Below are positions 35,424-43,518 of a stretch of DNA of 64,000 bases, in pieces. Below the pieces are notes generated by a model. The model did not search any database, was not told where the DNA came from, and saw only the letters and a program-made list of their open reading frames with translations. The translations under genes and the position numbers were made by a program. Position 1 is the stretch's first letter. Each line of letters opens with the position of its first letter. Source of the stretch: Xanthobacter autotrophicus Py2 (GTDB taxonomy: Bacteria > Pseudomonadota > Alphaproteobacteria > Rhizobiales > Xanthobacteraceae); NCBI GenBank assembly GCA_000017645.1, contig CP000781.1, positions 4,637,501-4,701,500 of the forward strand, written 5' to 3'.

Positions 35424-35924
35424 GGGGCGGTCTGCCAAGCTTGGGTCGCCGCGCGCCATCCTGCGACTCGGCACGGTATGAACCCTCTCCCGCGTGCGGG
35501 GGAGGGCAGGGTGGGGGCAGAGATGTTCCGACTTGGCGCCGCCGGTGTCTTCTGGGCGCGGCCTGCCTCCTCCCCAACCCTCCCCTGCAGGCGGGAGAGG
35601 GGGAGACGGTGCTGAGTCGCCAAAGGGCGCATCACGTGGTCGACGTTTGAAAATCCATAGTGGTGCATTGATTTAGTCTGCCGCGCAGGAGCCTTGCGCT
35701 GGATCACGCCTCGGCGCTTCGGCTTGACAGGGGAGCCACGGAATGGCCGGGTCGGCGCTCCGTCGGCAGGCACCCGCACCCGCCAGGGCAGGACCACATC
35801 ACGATCTGTCCCAACGTAAATAGCGCGCAAATGTCGCACCGCACCGTCGGCTGCGCCCCCGCTTTTCCCGCCGGCCCGTTTCACGGGCTTTCGCTACCAA
35901 ATGAAGCGCTTGGGCCTTTTCGTG
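35424..35924. other. Gene-free region with two CCCTC palindromes
   Basis: No credible coding frame is seen; the frames present lack ribosome sites and family features. Two palindromes of the CCCTCTCCCGC/GCGGGGGAGGG type lie at 35483-35507 and 35577-35603, similar to those at 31185 and 31368. The rest, up to the OxyR site, shows nothing I can name. Confidence 0.6.
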
Positions 35925-35961
35925 ATAGTCAGTGTCTATCAATATCGACAATCTTATCTAT
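35925..35961 (+). promoter_or_regulatory. OxyR operator upstream of ahpC
   Basis: The sequence reads ATAG-N7-CTAT-N7-GACA-N7-CTAT. Three of the four tetrads and all three 7-base spacings match the OxyR consensus ATAG-N7-CTAT-N7-ATAG-N7-CTAT. It lies 82 bases before the ahpC ATG in an AT-rich patch, and an oxyR gene follows ahpF in the same cluster. Oxidised OxyR should activate ahpC, and probably ahpF, from here. Confidence 0.85.
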
Positions 35962-36043
35962 TTCATTTATCCCTATCCCGGCCTTATGTTGCGTCGCGAA
36001 GGCCCTGGCCTCTCGCACCGCAACAGCCATCCAAGGAATTGCC

Positions 36044-36607
36044 ATGTCTCTCGTCAATACTCCGGTCAAGCCTTTCAAGACCACCGCTTTCAAGCAGGGC
36101 AAGTTCATCGATGTGTCCGAGGCGGACCTCGCCGGCAAATGGTCGGTGTTCTTCTTCTACCCGGCCGATTTCACCTTCGTTTGCCCCACCGAGCTCGGTG
36201 ATCTCGCCGATCACTACGAAGACTTCAAGAAGCTCGGCGTCGAGATCTATTCCGTCTCCACCGACACTCACTTCACCCATAAGGCGTGGCACGATTCGTC
36301 CGAGACCATCGGCAAGGTGCAGTACGCCATGCTCGGTGACGCCAGCGGCGCCATCACCAACAACTTCGAAGTGATGCGCGCGGGCCAGGGCCTCGCCGAT
36401 CGCGGCACCTTCATCGTGGACCCGAACGGCATCATCCAGGCCGTGGAAGTCACCGCCGAGGGCATCGGCCGCGACGCTTCCGAGCTTTTGCGGAAGATCA
36501 AGGCTGCGCAGTACGTCGCCTCCCATCCTGGCGAGGTGTGCCCGGCCAAGTGGCAGGAAGGCGAGGCGACCCTTGCCCCCTCGCTCGACCTCGTCGGCAA
36601 GATCTGA
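36044..36607 (+). CDS. ahpC: Alkyl hydroperoxide reductase subunit C (two-Cys peroxiredoxin)
   Basis: About 187 residues. The peroxidatic Cys47 is in [12 protein letters not shown] and the resolving Cys167 in GEVCPAKW. Thr44 and the GxGxxD-like [14 protein letters not shown] loop are also present. It detoxifies H2O2 and organic hydroperoxides, with AhpF as its reductase. The ATG at 36044 follows an AAGGAA ribosome site and is the family start; longer frames upstream are not conserved. First gene of ahpCF. Confidence 0.97.
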   Translation: MSLVNTPVKPFKTTAFKQGKFIDVSEADLAGKWSVFFFYPADFTFVCPTELGDLADHYEDFKKLGVEIYSVSTDTHFTHKAWHDSSETIGKVQYAMLGDASGAITNNFEVMRAGQGLADRGTFIVDPNGIIQAVEVTAEGIGRDASELLRKIKAAQYVASHPGEVCPAKWQEGEATLAPSLDLVGKI

Positions 36608-36615
36608 GGCCATCC

Positions 36616-36672
36616 GGGTCCTTCCATTGGGGAGGACCCACCTCCTCCGCCGCGCGTTCCGCGCGCGGCGGA
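36616..36672 (+). terminator. Tandem hairpins between ahpC and ahpF (attenuator or mRNA stabiliser)
   Basis: GGGTCCT/AGGACCC (36616-36639) is followed by a perfect 11-bp stem TCCGCCGCGCG/CGCGCGGCGGA with a 5-base loop (36646-36672). There is no U-tract, so this is likely partial attenuation or 3'-end protection of ahpC mRNA rather than full termination. It would allow more AhpC than AhpF. Confidence 0.6.
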
Positions 36673-36718
36673 TGCGGAGCACCTTCTCGTTTTACAAAGC
36701 ATTCGTCGGAGAATTGCC

Positions 36719-38308
36719 ATGCTCGACACAGCCATGAAGACTCAGCTCAAGGCGTATCTGGAGCGGCTCGTCCGACCCGTCGAAATCACCGCCTTCGTGG
36801 ATGACGGCGCCAAGTCGAAGGAGATGCTGGAGCTGCTCTCCGACATCACCGACTGCTCGCCCAAGGTCACCGTCGCCGAGCGCCGCGACGGCGATGCTGC
36901 CGGCGCCCGCGTGCCCTCCTTCGCCCTGTCCAGCCCCGGCGAGAGCATCGCGCTCACCTTCGCGGGCCTGCCCATGGGCCATGAATTTACTTCGCTGGTG
37001 CTGGCGCTGCTGCAGACCGGCGGCTACCCGCCCAAGCTGGAAGCGGAGGTCATCGAGCAGATCAAGGCGCTGGACGGCGACTTCGTCTTCGAGACCTATT
37101 TTTCCCAGTCCTGCCAGAACTGCCCGGATGTGGTGCAGGCCCTCAACCTCATGGCCGTGCTGAACCCGAAGATCCGCCACGTGGCCATCGACGGCGCCCT
37201 GTTCCAGAAGGAAGTGGACGCCCGGCAGGTCATGTCGGTGCCCACCGTGTACCTGAACGGCGAAGTGTTCGGCCAGGGCCGCATGGGCGTGGAAGAGATC
37301 GTCGCCAAGCTCGACACCGGTGCAGCCGCCCGCGATGCCAAGCGCATGGCCGAGATGAACCGCTTCGACGTGCTGGTGGTGGGCGGTGGCCCGGCCGGCG
37401 CCACGGCGGCGATCTATGCGGCACGCAAGGGCATCCGCACCGGCGTCGCCGCCGAGCGTTTCGGCGGCCAGGTGCTGGACACCATGGCCATCGAGAACTT
37501 CATCTCCGTGCCCTACACCGAGGGCCCCAAGCTCGCCGCCGCGCTGGAGCAGCATGTGCGCGAGTATGAGGTGGAGATCCTCAACCTGCAGAAGGCGGTG
37601 AAGCTGGTGCCCGGCGCCGACATCGTCGAGGTGGAATTCGCCAACGGCGCGAGCCTGCGCTCCAAGACGGTGATTCTCGCCACCGGCGCCCGCTGGCGGC
37701 AGATGAACGTGCCGGGCGAGGACACCTATCGCAACAAGGGCGTGGCCTATTGCCCCCATTGCGACGGCCCGCTGTTCAAGGGCAAGCGCGTGGCGGTGAT
37801 CGGCGGCGGCAATTCCGGCGTGGAAGCGGCCATCGATCTGGCCGGCATCGTTGCCCACGTGACGCTGATGGAGTTCGACAGCGCCTTGCGCGCCGACGAC
37901 GTGCTCCAGCGCAAGCTGAAGAGCCTGCCCAACGTCACCATCCTCACCTCGGCCAAGACCACCGAAGTGCTGGGCGACGGCCAGAAGGTGAGCGGCCTCA
38001 CCTACGAGAACCGCAACACCGGCGAGAGCGTGAAGGTGGAGCTGGAAGGCATTTTCGTGCAGATCGGCCTTCTGCCCAACACCGAGTGGCTGAAGGGCAC
38101 TGTGGAGCTGTCTCCCCGCGGCGAGATCGTGGTGGATGCCCACGGCCAGACCTCGGTGCCCGGCGTCTTCGCCGCCGGCGACTGCACCACGGTGCCCTAC
38201 AAGCAGATCGTGATCGCGCTGGGCGAAGGCGCCAAGGCCTCGCTCTCCGCCTTCGATCACCTCATCCGCTCCAGCGCGCCGAAGGAAGAGGCGGTGAAGG
38301 CCGCGTGA
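36719..38308 (+). CDS. ahpF: Alkyl hydroperoxide reductase subunit F
   Basis: About 529 residues, the full family length. The N-terminal double thioredoxin fold has the redox pair Cys132/Cys135 (SCQNCPDV). The thioredoxin-reductase-like part has the FAD motif [20 protein letters not shown], the second redox pair Cys345/Cys348 (YCPHCDGP), the NAD motif [18 protein letters not shown] and the C-terminal flavin motif [16 protein letters not shown]. It reduces AhpC with NADH. GGAGA stands before the ATG at 36719. Confidence 0.97.
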   Translation: MLDTAMKTQLKAYLERLVRPVEITAFVDDGAKSKEMLELLSDITDCSPKVTVAERRDGDAAGARVPSFALSSPGESIALTFAGLPMGHEFTSLVLALLQTGGYPPKLEAEVIEQIKALDGDFVFETYFSQSCQNCPDVVQALNLMAVLNPKIRHVAIDGALFQKEVDARQVMSVPTVYLNGEVFGQGRMGVEEIVAKLDTGAAARDAKRMAEMNRFDVLVVGGGPAGATAAIYAARKGIRTGVAAERFGGQVLDTMAIENFISVPYTEGPKLAAALEQHVREYEVEILNLQKAVKLVPGADIVEVEFANGASLRSKTVILATGARWRQMNVPGEDTYRNKGVAYCPHCDGPLFKGKRVAVIGGGNSGVEAAIDLAGIVAHVTLMEFDSALRADDVLQRKLKSLPNVTILTSAKTTEVLGDGQKVSGLTYENRNTGESVKVELEGIFVQIGLLPNTEWLKGTVELSPRGEIVVDAHGQTSVPGVFAAGDCTTVPYKQIVIALGEGAKASLSAFDHLIRSSAPKEEAVKAA

Positions 38309-38366
38309 CCGGCCGGGCACGCCACTTCCTCTTTCTCCGGGCGACCTCCCATGGGGGCCGCCCGCG

Positions 38367-39275
38367 GTGACCCTGCGCGAACTACAATATCTCGTCGCCC
38401 TGGCCGACCACCGGAATTTCCGGCGGGCGGCCGAGGCGTGCCTCGTCAGCCAGCCCACCCTCTCCACCCAGCTGCGCAAGCTGGAGGAGGAACTGGGCGT
38501 GCCGCTGGTGGAGCGCGCCCCGCGCCGGGTCATGCTCACCCCCGCCGGCCGTGAGGCGGTGGAGCGGGCGCGGCGCATCCTCGACGAGGTGGAGCAATTG
38601 AAGGAAGGCGCCCGCCGCAGCTGCGCGGCGGAGGCCGGCGCCCTCAAGCTCGGCGTGTTCCCGACGCTGGGGCCTTACCTTCTGCCCCATGTGGTGCCCC
38701 TCATCCGCGCCCGCTTCCCGGAGCTGGAGCTGCTGCTGTTCGAGGAGAAGAGCGCTGCCCTCATCTCCCGGCTGAACTACGGCACGCTGGATGCCGCCTT
38801 CCTGGCGCTGCCGGTGCACGACAGCCATTTCCATGCCGAGTTCCTGTTCGAGGAGCCGTTCCTCCTCGCCGTTCCCGGCACCCATGCGCTGGCCAGCCGC
38901 GACAACCTCTCCATCACCGAGCTGTCTCGCTACAATCTGATGCTGCTGGAGGATGGCCACTGCCTGCGCGACCAGGCGCTGGACGTGTGCCAGATGGCCG
39001 GGGCGCGGGAGAAGTCCGAATTCCGCGCCACCAGTCTGGAGACCCTGCGCCAGATGGTGGCGGCGGGGGTGGGCATGACGCTGCTGCCCATGCTGGCGAC
39101 CCGCACCCCATCCCAGCCGGCCGAGAACATCCACCTCCTGGAATTCAGCGATTCCAAGCCCAGCCGGCAGATCGCCATGCTCTGGCGCAAGACCTCCGCC
39201 ATGGGCCGGCTTCTGGCCGATGTGGCGCAGGTGTGCCGCACCCTGCCGCAGGAGCTGCTGGCGCCTCGGCATTGA
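38367..39275 (+). CDS. oxyR: Hydrogen peroxide-sensing LysR regulator OxyR
   Basis: About 302 residues. The N-terminal helix-turn-helix spans roughly residues 18-37 (FRRAAEACLVSQPTLSTQLR). The regulatory domain has the redox cysteines at 199 and 208 (HCLRDQALDVC), the same positions as the disulfide pair of E. coli OxyR. GTG start at 38367. Same strand as ahpCF and 58 bases downstream, so probably co-transcribed. It should bind the site at 35925-35961. Confidence 0.95.
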   Translation: MTLRELQYLVALADHRNFRRAAEACLVSQPTLSTQLRKLEEELGVPLVERAPRRVMLTPAGREAVERARRILDEVEQLKEGARRSCAAEAGALKLGVFPTLGPYLLPHVVPLIRARFPELELLLFEEKSAALISRLNYGTLDAAFLALPVHDSHFHAEFLFEEPFLLAVPGTHALASRDNLSITELSRYNLMLLEDGHCLRDQALDVCQMAGAREKSEFRATSLETLRQMVAAGVGMTLLPMLATRTPSQPAENIHLLEFSDSKPSRQIAMLWRKTSAMGRLLADVAQVCRTLPQELLAPRH

Positions 39276-39287
39276 AGAGGTTGCAGC

Positions 39288-39398
39288 CGTCATGGCCGGG
39301 CGACACACGGCCATCCACGCGGTGCGGCTGGGAACAGCCTTGAGGGGATCATGCCGTCGGATTGACGTGGGTGGCCGGTTGAAGCCCAGCCATGATGG
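39288..39398. repeat. Composite REP-like element 3, between oxyR and the Na/Pi symporter gene
   Basis: The left arm (39288-39319) begins CGTCATGGCCGGGCGACACA and ends GGCCATCCACG. The right arm (39366-39398) is an inverted, more diverged copy starting CGTGGGTGGCCGG and ending CAGCCATGATGG. The spacer shares a GGGAAC motif with element 2. It lies between two convergent genes. Confidence 0.75.
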
Positions 39399-39452
39399 AG
39401 CGATAGCTTCGGTCTGAAAGTGTTGAACCTGCTGAGGGCGCTTCTGCCGCCG

Positions 39453-41141
39453 TCACGACAGATCGGCCGGCTCGGGCCCTGCCGCGATGCGCGTGTCCAG
39501 CAGTTCGCCGGTGCGGGCCAGCACCGGATAGGCGGCGGCAGCCACCACGTGCGAATTCACCAGCTTCAAATCGCGCACGATGTCGATGTGCAGCCCGCTG
39601 GCGTCTGCGAGCGTGGCAAGGCCTTGCCGCAGGCGGTCGAAATGCCGCCGCGCCGCCAGGGTCTCGCTGTCGCGGAAGGCGGTCTTCTCCAGCGCCAGCA
39701 GGCGCGCGGCGCGCGGGTCGGCGGTCATGAACAGGGAGGAGGCGAGGCGGATATTGGCCTTCAGCCGCTCCATGAGCTGGTCCAGCTCCGCCTGCTGCGC
39801 GGATGAGAAGGCGATGCCGCGCTTGAGCCGCTTGCCGGCATCGGTCATCAGGCGGCCGCACACCACGTCCGCCGCCTGCTCCATGTTGGCGGAGAAGGCG
39901 AGGATCTCTTCCACCCGCCGTCGGTCGGCGGGGCTCATGTCCTCAGGATCGAGCATGGCGAGATAGGTGCGGATCTCGCGGTTCAGCCGGTCGGGAATGT
40001 CGTCGCGCCCGCGCGTTTCCGCGATGCGCCGACGGTCGCCGGTAAGGAGCGCGCCGGCGGCCTCGTCCAGCATCTCCTCCAGCGCGTCGGCAAGGCGCAG
40101 TGCCTCGCGCGCGGCGGCGCCCAGCGCCAGCACCGGCATGTCGCGGTCGGCGGCGGTGAGATAGCGCGGCCGGGTGGGGTCGGCCGCATCCTCCCGGTCC
40201 GGATAGAGCCATTCCAGCGCGCGGGCGAACGGCTTCAGCAGGGGCAGGAAGACCAGCGCCGTGGCGAGGTTGAACAGGGTGTGGAAGTCCACCGCCACGC
40301 GGGACGTGTCCGGCTGGAATTCCACCATCCAGCGGCCGATGGGCTCGATGAGCGCCAGCGCCACGGCCACTCCGAGGATGCGGTTGATGAGATTGCCCAT
40401 GGGCAGGCGCCGGGCGGCCGCATCGTCCCGCCCCATGGCCTCCACCACCGGCGCGATGGCGCTGCCGAGATTGGCGCCGAGCACCAGGGCGATGGCGGCA
40501 TTGGGCGGCACCACGCCCTGCGCCGCCAGCGAGGCGGTGATGAGCACCACGGCCACCGAGGAATGCACCGCCCAGGTCAGCACCGCCGCCAGCAGCACGT
40601 CCAGCAGCGGGACCGTGGCGACGGCACCGAGCAGCATGCGGATGGAGGGGGCATCCTCCAGCGGCCGCAGCAGGTCCACGAGGTGGGAGAGCGCCAGCAC
40701 CACGAGGCCGAGGCCGATCATCACCCGGCCAAGATCGCGCATGCCGGTGCCGGCACCGCGGCGGAACATGATGAGTCCGGCAAGAATCGCCACCGGCGCC
40801 ACCGCCGTGACATCGAAGGACAGCACCTGGACGATGAGAGTGGTGCCGATATTGGCCCCGAGCATCACCGCCAGCGCCGGCACCAGCGCGACGAGTCCCG
40901 CCGCTGTGAAGCCGGACACCATGAGCGCCGTCGCCGTGCTGCTCTGGAGCAGCGTGGTCACAGCCGCCCCCGCCACGAAGCCCTGCAGCGGATGGCGCAG
41001 GGCGCGGCCCAGCACCACCTTCAGCCGCGGTCCCAGCGCCCGCATCACCCCGGTCTGCACCATGTGGATGCCCCACAGGAGCAGCGCGGCGAAGCCGGCC
41101 AGATCCAGCAGCGTGACGGAAAAGCTCATGGAAGAACCCAT
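39453..41141 (-). CDS. Na+/phosphate cotransporter of the NptA/PhoU-fused family
   Basis: About 562 residues. The N-terminal half has two inverted Na/Pi symporter repeats, each with a QSST-like signature: TTLLQSSTATALMVSGFTAA in the first and TWAVHSSVAVVLITASLAAQ in the second. Both are followed by GAN(I/L)G motifs (MLGANIGTTL, VLGANLGSAI). The C-terminal 200 residues are PhoU-like helices. The ATG at 41141 follows GGAGG, so longer frames reaching 41330 are rejected. Imports phosphate or an analogous anion. Confidence 0.87.
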   Translation of the reverse strand: MGSSMSFSVTLLDLAGFAALLLWGIHMVQTGVMRALGPRLKVVLGRALRHPLQGFVAGAAVTTLLQSSTATALMVSGFTAAGLVALVPALAVMLGANIGTTLIVQVLSFDVTAVAPVAILAGLIMFRRGAGTGMRDLGRVMIGLGLVVLALSHLVDLLRPLEDAPSIRMLLGAVATVPLLDVLLAAVLTWAVHSSVAVVLITASLAAQGVVPPNAAIALVLGANLGSAIAPVVEAMGRDDAAARRLPMGNLINRILGVAVALALIEPIGRWMVEFQPDTSRVAVDFHTLFNLATALVFLPLLKPFARALEWLYPDREDAADPTRPRYLTAADRDMPVLALGAAAREALRLADALEEMLDEAAGALLTGDRRRIAETRGRDDIPDRLNREIRTYLAMLDPEDMSPADRRRVEEILAFSANMEQAADVVCGRLMTDAGKRLKRGIAFSSAQQAELDQLMERLKANIRLASSLFMTADPRAARLLALEKTAFRDSETLAARRHFDRLRQGLATLADASGLHIDIVRDLKLVNSHVVAAAAYPVLARTGELLDTRIAAGPEPADLS

Positions 41142-41532
41142 GGTGAGACCTCCGCTGGCAACCTCCGTTGCGATTTTCGTGTCCGTTGCCCCGATGCACG
41201 CCGGGCGAAGCACCAGAGTAGGCACCATTGATATTGCGCTGCAACATAAATGGTGAGCCGTCTTCAGGGCCCGATGAAGGCAGGTCCGGCGCGGCCCTGG
41301 CAGCCGGTGTTCAACCTGCGATGCTCCCATTGGGTTCGGACAGCCACGCAGATCGTGCGCAAAGCAGCGCTGACGTTGGCCCGCACGGCGGCGTAAGCGG
41401 TCGCGTGCCCGTCGGCCGTCCTGCGTGGTAATTGCTTAAGGCTAAATGGGGTACAGGGTGGCGTTAGGAGAGCCCATCGTGTAGGCTGATTTGTGACATA
41501 AAGATCACATCTTTGCCGTAACACTGGCTGAA
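41142..41532. other. Gene-free divergent region with an inverted repeat before tamA
   Basis: I see no gene. Near the tamA end, TGTGA-N8-TCACA (41492-41509) is an inverted repeat. It resembles a CRP/FNR-family half-site pair, but the spacer is 8 rather than 6 bases, so no specific regulator is assigned. The rest is unremarkable. Confidence 0.45.
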
Positions 41533-43518
41533 ATGGAAGGCATCGGGCGGGGTTTGGTGGCGATATCAGGGCGACATTACTGGAACCGGCTGCGTCCGTT
41601 ACTGCTTGCAGCCGTGGCTGTAACGCTTTCGGCTGTGCCGTCGCATGCCCAGGATGATGATTTCTTCGGCTCCATCGCCGCGTTGTTCAACCCGAATCCG
41701 ACGTCGCGCCAGACACCGGTCATCGATGCCACGCCCTATACTTTGAACATTGAGGTCCAGGGCGGCGACAGCAGCCTCAAGAACGCCGTCACCCAGGCCT
41801 CCAACCTCGAAAGCCTGAAGGATCGGCCGCCCTCCGGCGCCGCCGGTCTGGTGCGCCGCGCGCTCTCCGATTTCGAGCGGATCACCGCCGCGCTCTACGG
41901 GGAAGGCCGCTATGGCGCCACCATCCACATCACCGTTGCCGGCATTGCGCCCAACGCCCCCAACATCTTCGACGTGGTGGAGCGGGCCCGCAAGGCCGGC
42001 CCGGTTCCGGTGCAGGTGGTTGTCGATCCCGGCCCTCCCTTCGTCTTCGGCGACATCCGCATCCTCGACGCGGCCACCCGCCGCCCGCTCGCGGAGGGCC
42101 CGAGCCTGCGCGCCCTTGGCCTCGAGCCGGGCGAATCCGCACGCGCCGATCGCGTGGTGCGTGCCGAGGCGGTGGTGGTGGATTTCTGGCGCGAGCGCGG
42201 GCACCCCTTCGCCCGCCTCACCGGCAAGGACGTGGTGGCCGACCACGCCACCCACCGGCTCAACGTCACGCTTCTGGTCGAGACCGGGCCGGTGGCCACC
42301 TTTGGCACCTTCACCGTCTCGGGCGCCGACTTCCTGCCGCCCAACTTCATCGAGGAACGGGTCGAGATCCCGCCCGGCACGCCCTATTCGCCGGACCGGC
42401 TGACGCGACTGCGCAAGCGCCTGTTGACCATCCAGGCCATCGCCAGCGTGCGCATCCGCGAGGGCGAGCGGCTGGACGCCCAGGGCCGGCTGCCCATCTA
42501 TATCGAGGTACGCCCGCGCGATCCGCGCTACGTGGGTTTCTCGGCCAAGTATTCGAGCACGGATGGCTCGTCCATCAACGGCTTCTGGGGCCACCGCAAC
42601 CTGTTCGGCGGCGGCGAGACCTTGCGGCTCGACGCCTCGGTGTCGTGGTTCGGTGGGGTGCCGGAGGCGGTGCCCAATGCGGACCCGTTCGGCTACAAGC
42701 TCGCCGCCAGCTTCGTGAAGCCGGGCATATGGACCCCTCAGGACGACCTGATCCTCAACGCCGCCATCCTGCGCGAGGTGACCAACGCCTATGTCCGCGA
42801 GGGCGTCGTTGCGCTCCTCGCCGTGCGCCACCGCTTCGACGACCAGCTCTCCATGCAGGTGGGCGTCGACTTCGAGGACGGACAGGTGGAGGACACCACC
42901 GGCATCTACAATGCGCTGGTCACCGGCATCCCGGTGGACCTCTTCTACGACACCACCGACAACGCCCTCGATCCGTCCCGCGGCATCCGGCTGAACGCCA
43001 CGGTGGAGCCCTTCGCCTATCTCGGCGACAGCGGCGCCGGCCCGGTGATGCTGAAGGCCGCGCTTTCCGCCTATCACGCCTTCGACGACGACCGGCGCAT
43101 CATCATCGCCGGCCGGGTGGCGGCAGGCAGCTTGGTGGGTGTGGGCGATCTCTACGACGTGCCGCCGCAGCGGCGCTTCTATGTGGGCGGCGGCGGCTCG
43201 GTGCGCGGCTATGATTACCAGTCGGCGAGCCCGCGCAACGCCTTCGGCCAGATCGTGGGTGGCCTGTCCTTCTTCGAGGCGTCGGCGGAACTGCGCGTGC
43301 GCATCACCGACACCATCGGCATCGTGCCCTTCTTCGACATGGGCTCGGCCTTCGCCACCGAATATCCCGACTTCAGCGGCCTGAAATATTCGGCCGGCAT
43401 CGGCCTGCGCTATTACACGCCCATCGGGCCGCTGCGGGTCGATTTCGCCGTGCCGCTCAATCCCGGCCCCGATGACGGGTCCTTTGGCGTCTATGTCAGC
43501 CTGGGGCAGGCCTTCTGA
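41533..43518 (+). CDS. tamA: Outer-membrane translocation/assembly protein TamA
   Basis: About 661 residues, BamA/Omp85 superfamily. A signal peptide ends at AVPSHAQDD. POTRA domains occupy about residues 70-330 (VVVDPGPPFVFGDIRILDA and GPVATFGTFTVSGADFLPPN). A C-terminal 16-strand-type barrel follows, with GGGGSVRGYDYQSASPRN, the conserved lid-lock VRGY loop, and a terminal YTPIGPLRVDFAVPL/VYVSLGQAF. It is coupled to tamB by TGATG. Together they span the envelope and help to insert or transport outer-membrane components. Confidence 0.92.
   Translation: MEGIGRGLVAISGRHYWNRLRPLLLAAVAVTLSAVPSHAQDDDFFGSIAALFNPNPTSRQTPVIDATPYTLNIEVQGGDSSLKNAVTQASNLESLKDRPPSGAAGLVRRALSDFERITAALYGEGRYGATIHITVAGIAPNAPNIFDVVERARKAGPVPVQVVVDPGPPFVFGDIRILDAATRRPLAEGPSLRALGLEPGESARADRVVRAEAVVVDFWRERGHPFARLTGKDVVADHATHRLNVTLLVETGPVATFGTFTVSGADFLPPNFIEERVEIPPGTPYSPDRLTRLRKRLLTIQAIASVRIREGERLDAQGRLPIYIEVRPRDPRYVGFSAKYSSTDGSSINGFWGHRNLFGGGETLRLDASVSWFGGVPEAVPNADPFGYKLAASFVKPGIWTPQDDLILNAAILREVTNAYVREGVVALLAVRHRFDDQLSMQVGVDFEDGQVEDTTGIYNALVTGIPVDLFYDTTDNALDPSRGIRLNATVEPFAYLGDSGAGPVMLKAALSAYHAFDDDRRIIIAGRVAAGSLVGVGDLYDVPPQRRFYVGGGGSVRGYDYQSASPRNAFGQIVGGLSFFEASAELRVRITDTIGIVPFFDMGSAFATEYPDFSGLKYSAGIGLRYYTPIGPLRVDFAVPLNPGPDDGSFGVYVSLGQAF

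Noticed and set aside
35831..36043. A longer AhpC starting at 35831
   Set aside because: It would include the OxyR operator in the coding region. AhpC proteins start MSLxN, matching the ATG at 36044.
41492..41509. CRP-binding site before tamA
   Set aside because: TGTGA and TCACA are separated by 8 bases rather than the 6 required by CRP. Kept only as an unassigned inverted repeat.
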